A stretch of DNA of 5,724 nucleotides. Source: JBGPIT01 sp041485125. Lineage in GTDB: Bacteria > Desulfobacterota > Binatia > UTPRO1. Every line of letters begins with the position of its first letter. Within the stretch, counting starts at the first letter, position 1. The stretch lies in assembly GCA_041485125.1 (NCBI GenBank), contig JBGPIT010000327.1, positions 1 through 5,724 of the forward strand. The letters are read 5' to 3'. The notes under the pieces were generated by a model. The model ran no database searches, was not told the origin of the DNA, and was given only the letters and a program-made list of their open reading frames with translations. Made by a program: the position numbers and the translations under genes. Positions 5,323 through 5,724 of the stretch are shown piece after piece.

Positions 5323-5337
5323 CGGCGTCGAACGCGG

Positions 5338-5724
5338 TCAGGGCGGCGTCACGTCGCCGAGGTCGAGGAGCTCGCGCCACCGCGGCGTCTGGTTCTGGAG
5401 CAGCTGATCGACGCGGCATTCGTGGAGGCGCGTCGCTGGGCGCGCCGCAGCTCTTGGCAGTAGCGGCGGCGAGCTTCGCTTCGACGCCCTTGCCGGGCGC
5501 GGTGAGCTTGGCGAGCACCTTCCCGCATTTCGCGCGTGCTTTCGGCAGGCATTTCGGATCGGCCGGCTTCTGCTGGACGCAGGCGGCAACGGCGGCCTTC
5601 ACCACGCAGGCGTCATCGCGCGGCGGGTAGGCGATCCGCGCATGAGTGCCGTCGGCGTTCCGTCGGCTCCAGGCTTCAACCAGTATGGGCCGCCGCCGGC
5701 GGCGATCGGCCACTACGAGCTTCC
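5338..5724 (-). pseudogene. cysteine-patterned secreted-type protein, internally deleted and frameshifted
   Basis: Reading leftward from the right edge, one frame gives CVVKAAVAACVQQ, PKCLPKARAKCGKVLAKL, PGKGVEAKLAAATAKSCGA (to about 5441). The spaced cysteines and K-C-x-x-K-x-x-x-K-C-G-K pattern recall secreted cysteine-repeat proteins that I associate with Binatia-type deltaproteobacteria. After SCGA that frame turns into arginine/proline-rich nonsense (running on to 5249). In the adjacent frame, HECRVDQLLQNQTPRWRELL to the TGA at 5338-5340 is the ending I remember for such proteins (ECRVEQLL....PRA.ELL). About 40 residues normally lie between these two motifs, so an internal deletion that also shifted the frame is the simplest reading. 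The start lies beyond or at the window edge. A sequencing error could explain the shift but not the missing block. Confidence 0.5.

Overview
This window is high-GC DNA with strong G/C preference at third codon positions. It looks like the chromosome of a large-genome environmental bacterium of the deltaproteobacterial type, possibly Candidatus Binatia or a relative. That guess rests on remembered resemblances of two small proteins (the 114-aa protein at 4895-5239 and the cysteine-patterned protein at the right edge). It is inference and no database was searched.

The centre holds two signalling units. A membrane histidine kinase with no adjacent partner regulator lies on the minus strand (340-1683). 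Facing away from it on the plus strand is a KdpD/KdpE-like pair (2276-3898 and 3891-4601) whose genes overlap by 8 bases. The KdpD-like kinase keeps the DUF4118 membrane block, GAF-like region and kinase core. It lacks the long N-terminal KdpD and universal-stress-type domains of full KdpD. No kdpFABC potassium-pump gene is visible.

Directly after the kdpE-like gene is the direct repeat TTTACG-N5-TTTACG (11-base period), which resembles the KdpE operator of the E. coli kdp promoter. It precedes a 36-aa single-span membrane protein (4761-4871) and a 114-aa protein with a helix-turn-helix-like segment (4895-5239). The best system-level hypothesis here is a stripped-down KdpDE pair that controls this small membrane protein and its neighbour instead of, or in addition to, a potassium pump.

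Around these genes lie several broken or orphaned pieces. Near each end is a short piece starting GRTIG (about 139-159 and 5236-5256), each placed so that its first codon overlaps the TGA stop of an upstream reading frame. Between the divergent kinases are two rightward C-terminal remnants: one unidentified (1581-1826) and one resembling the end of a GlcG/HbpS (DUF336) protein (about 1930-2033). The right edge carries a leftward, cysteine-patterned secreted-type gene that appears internally deleted and frameshifted (5338-5724). The signalling genes thus sit in a patch that has been rearranged and is decaying. No RNA gene, CRISPR array or transposase was seen.
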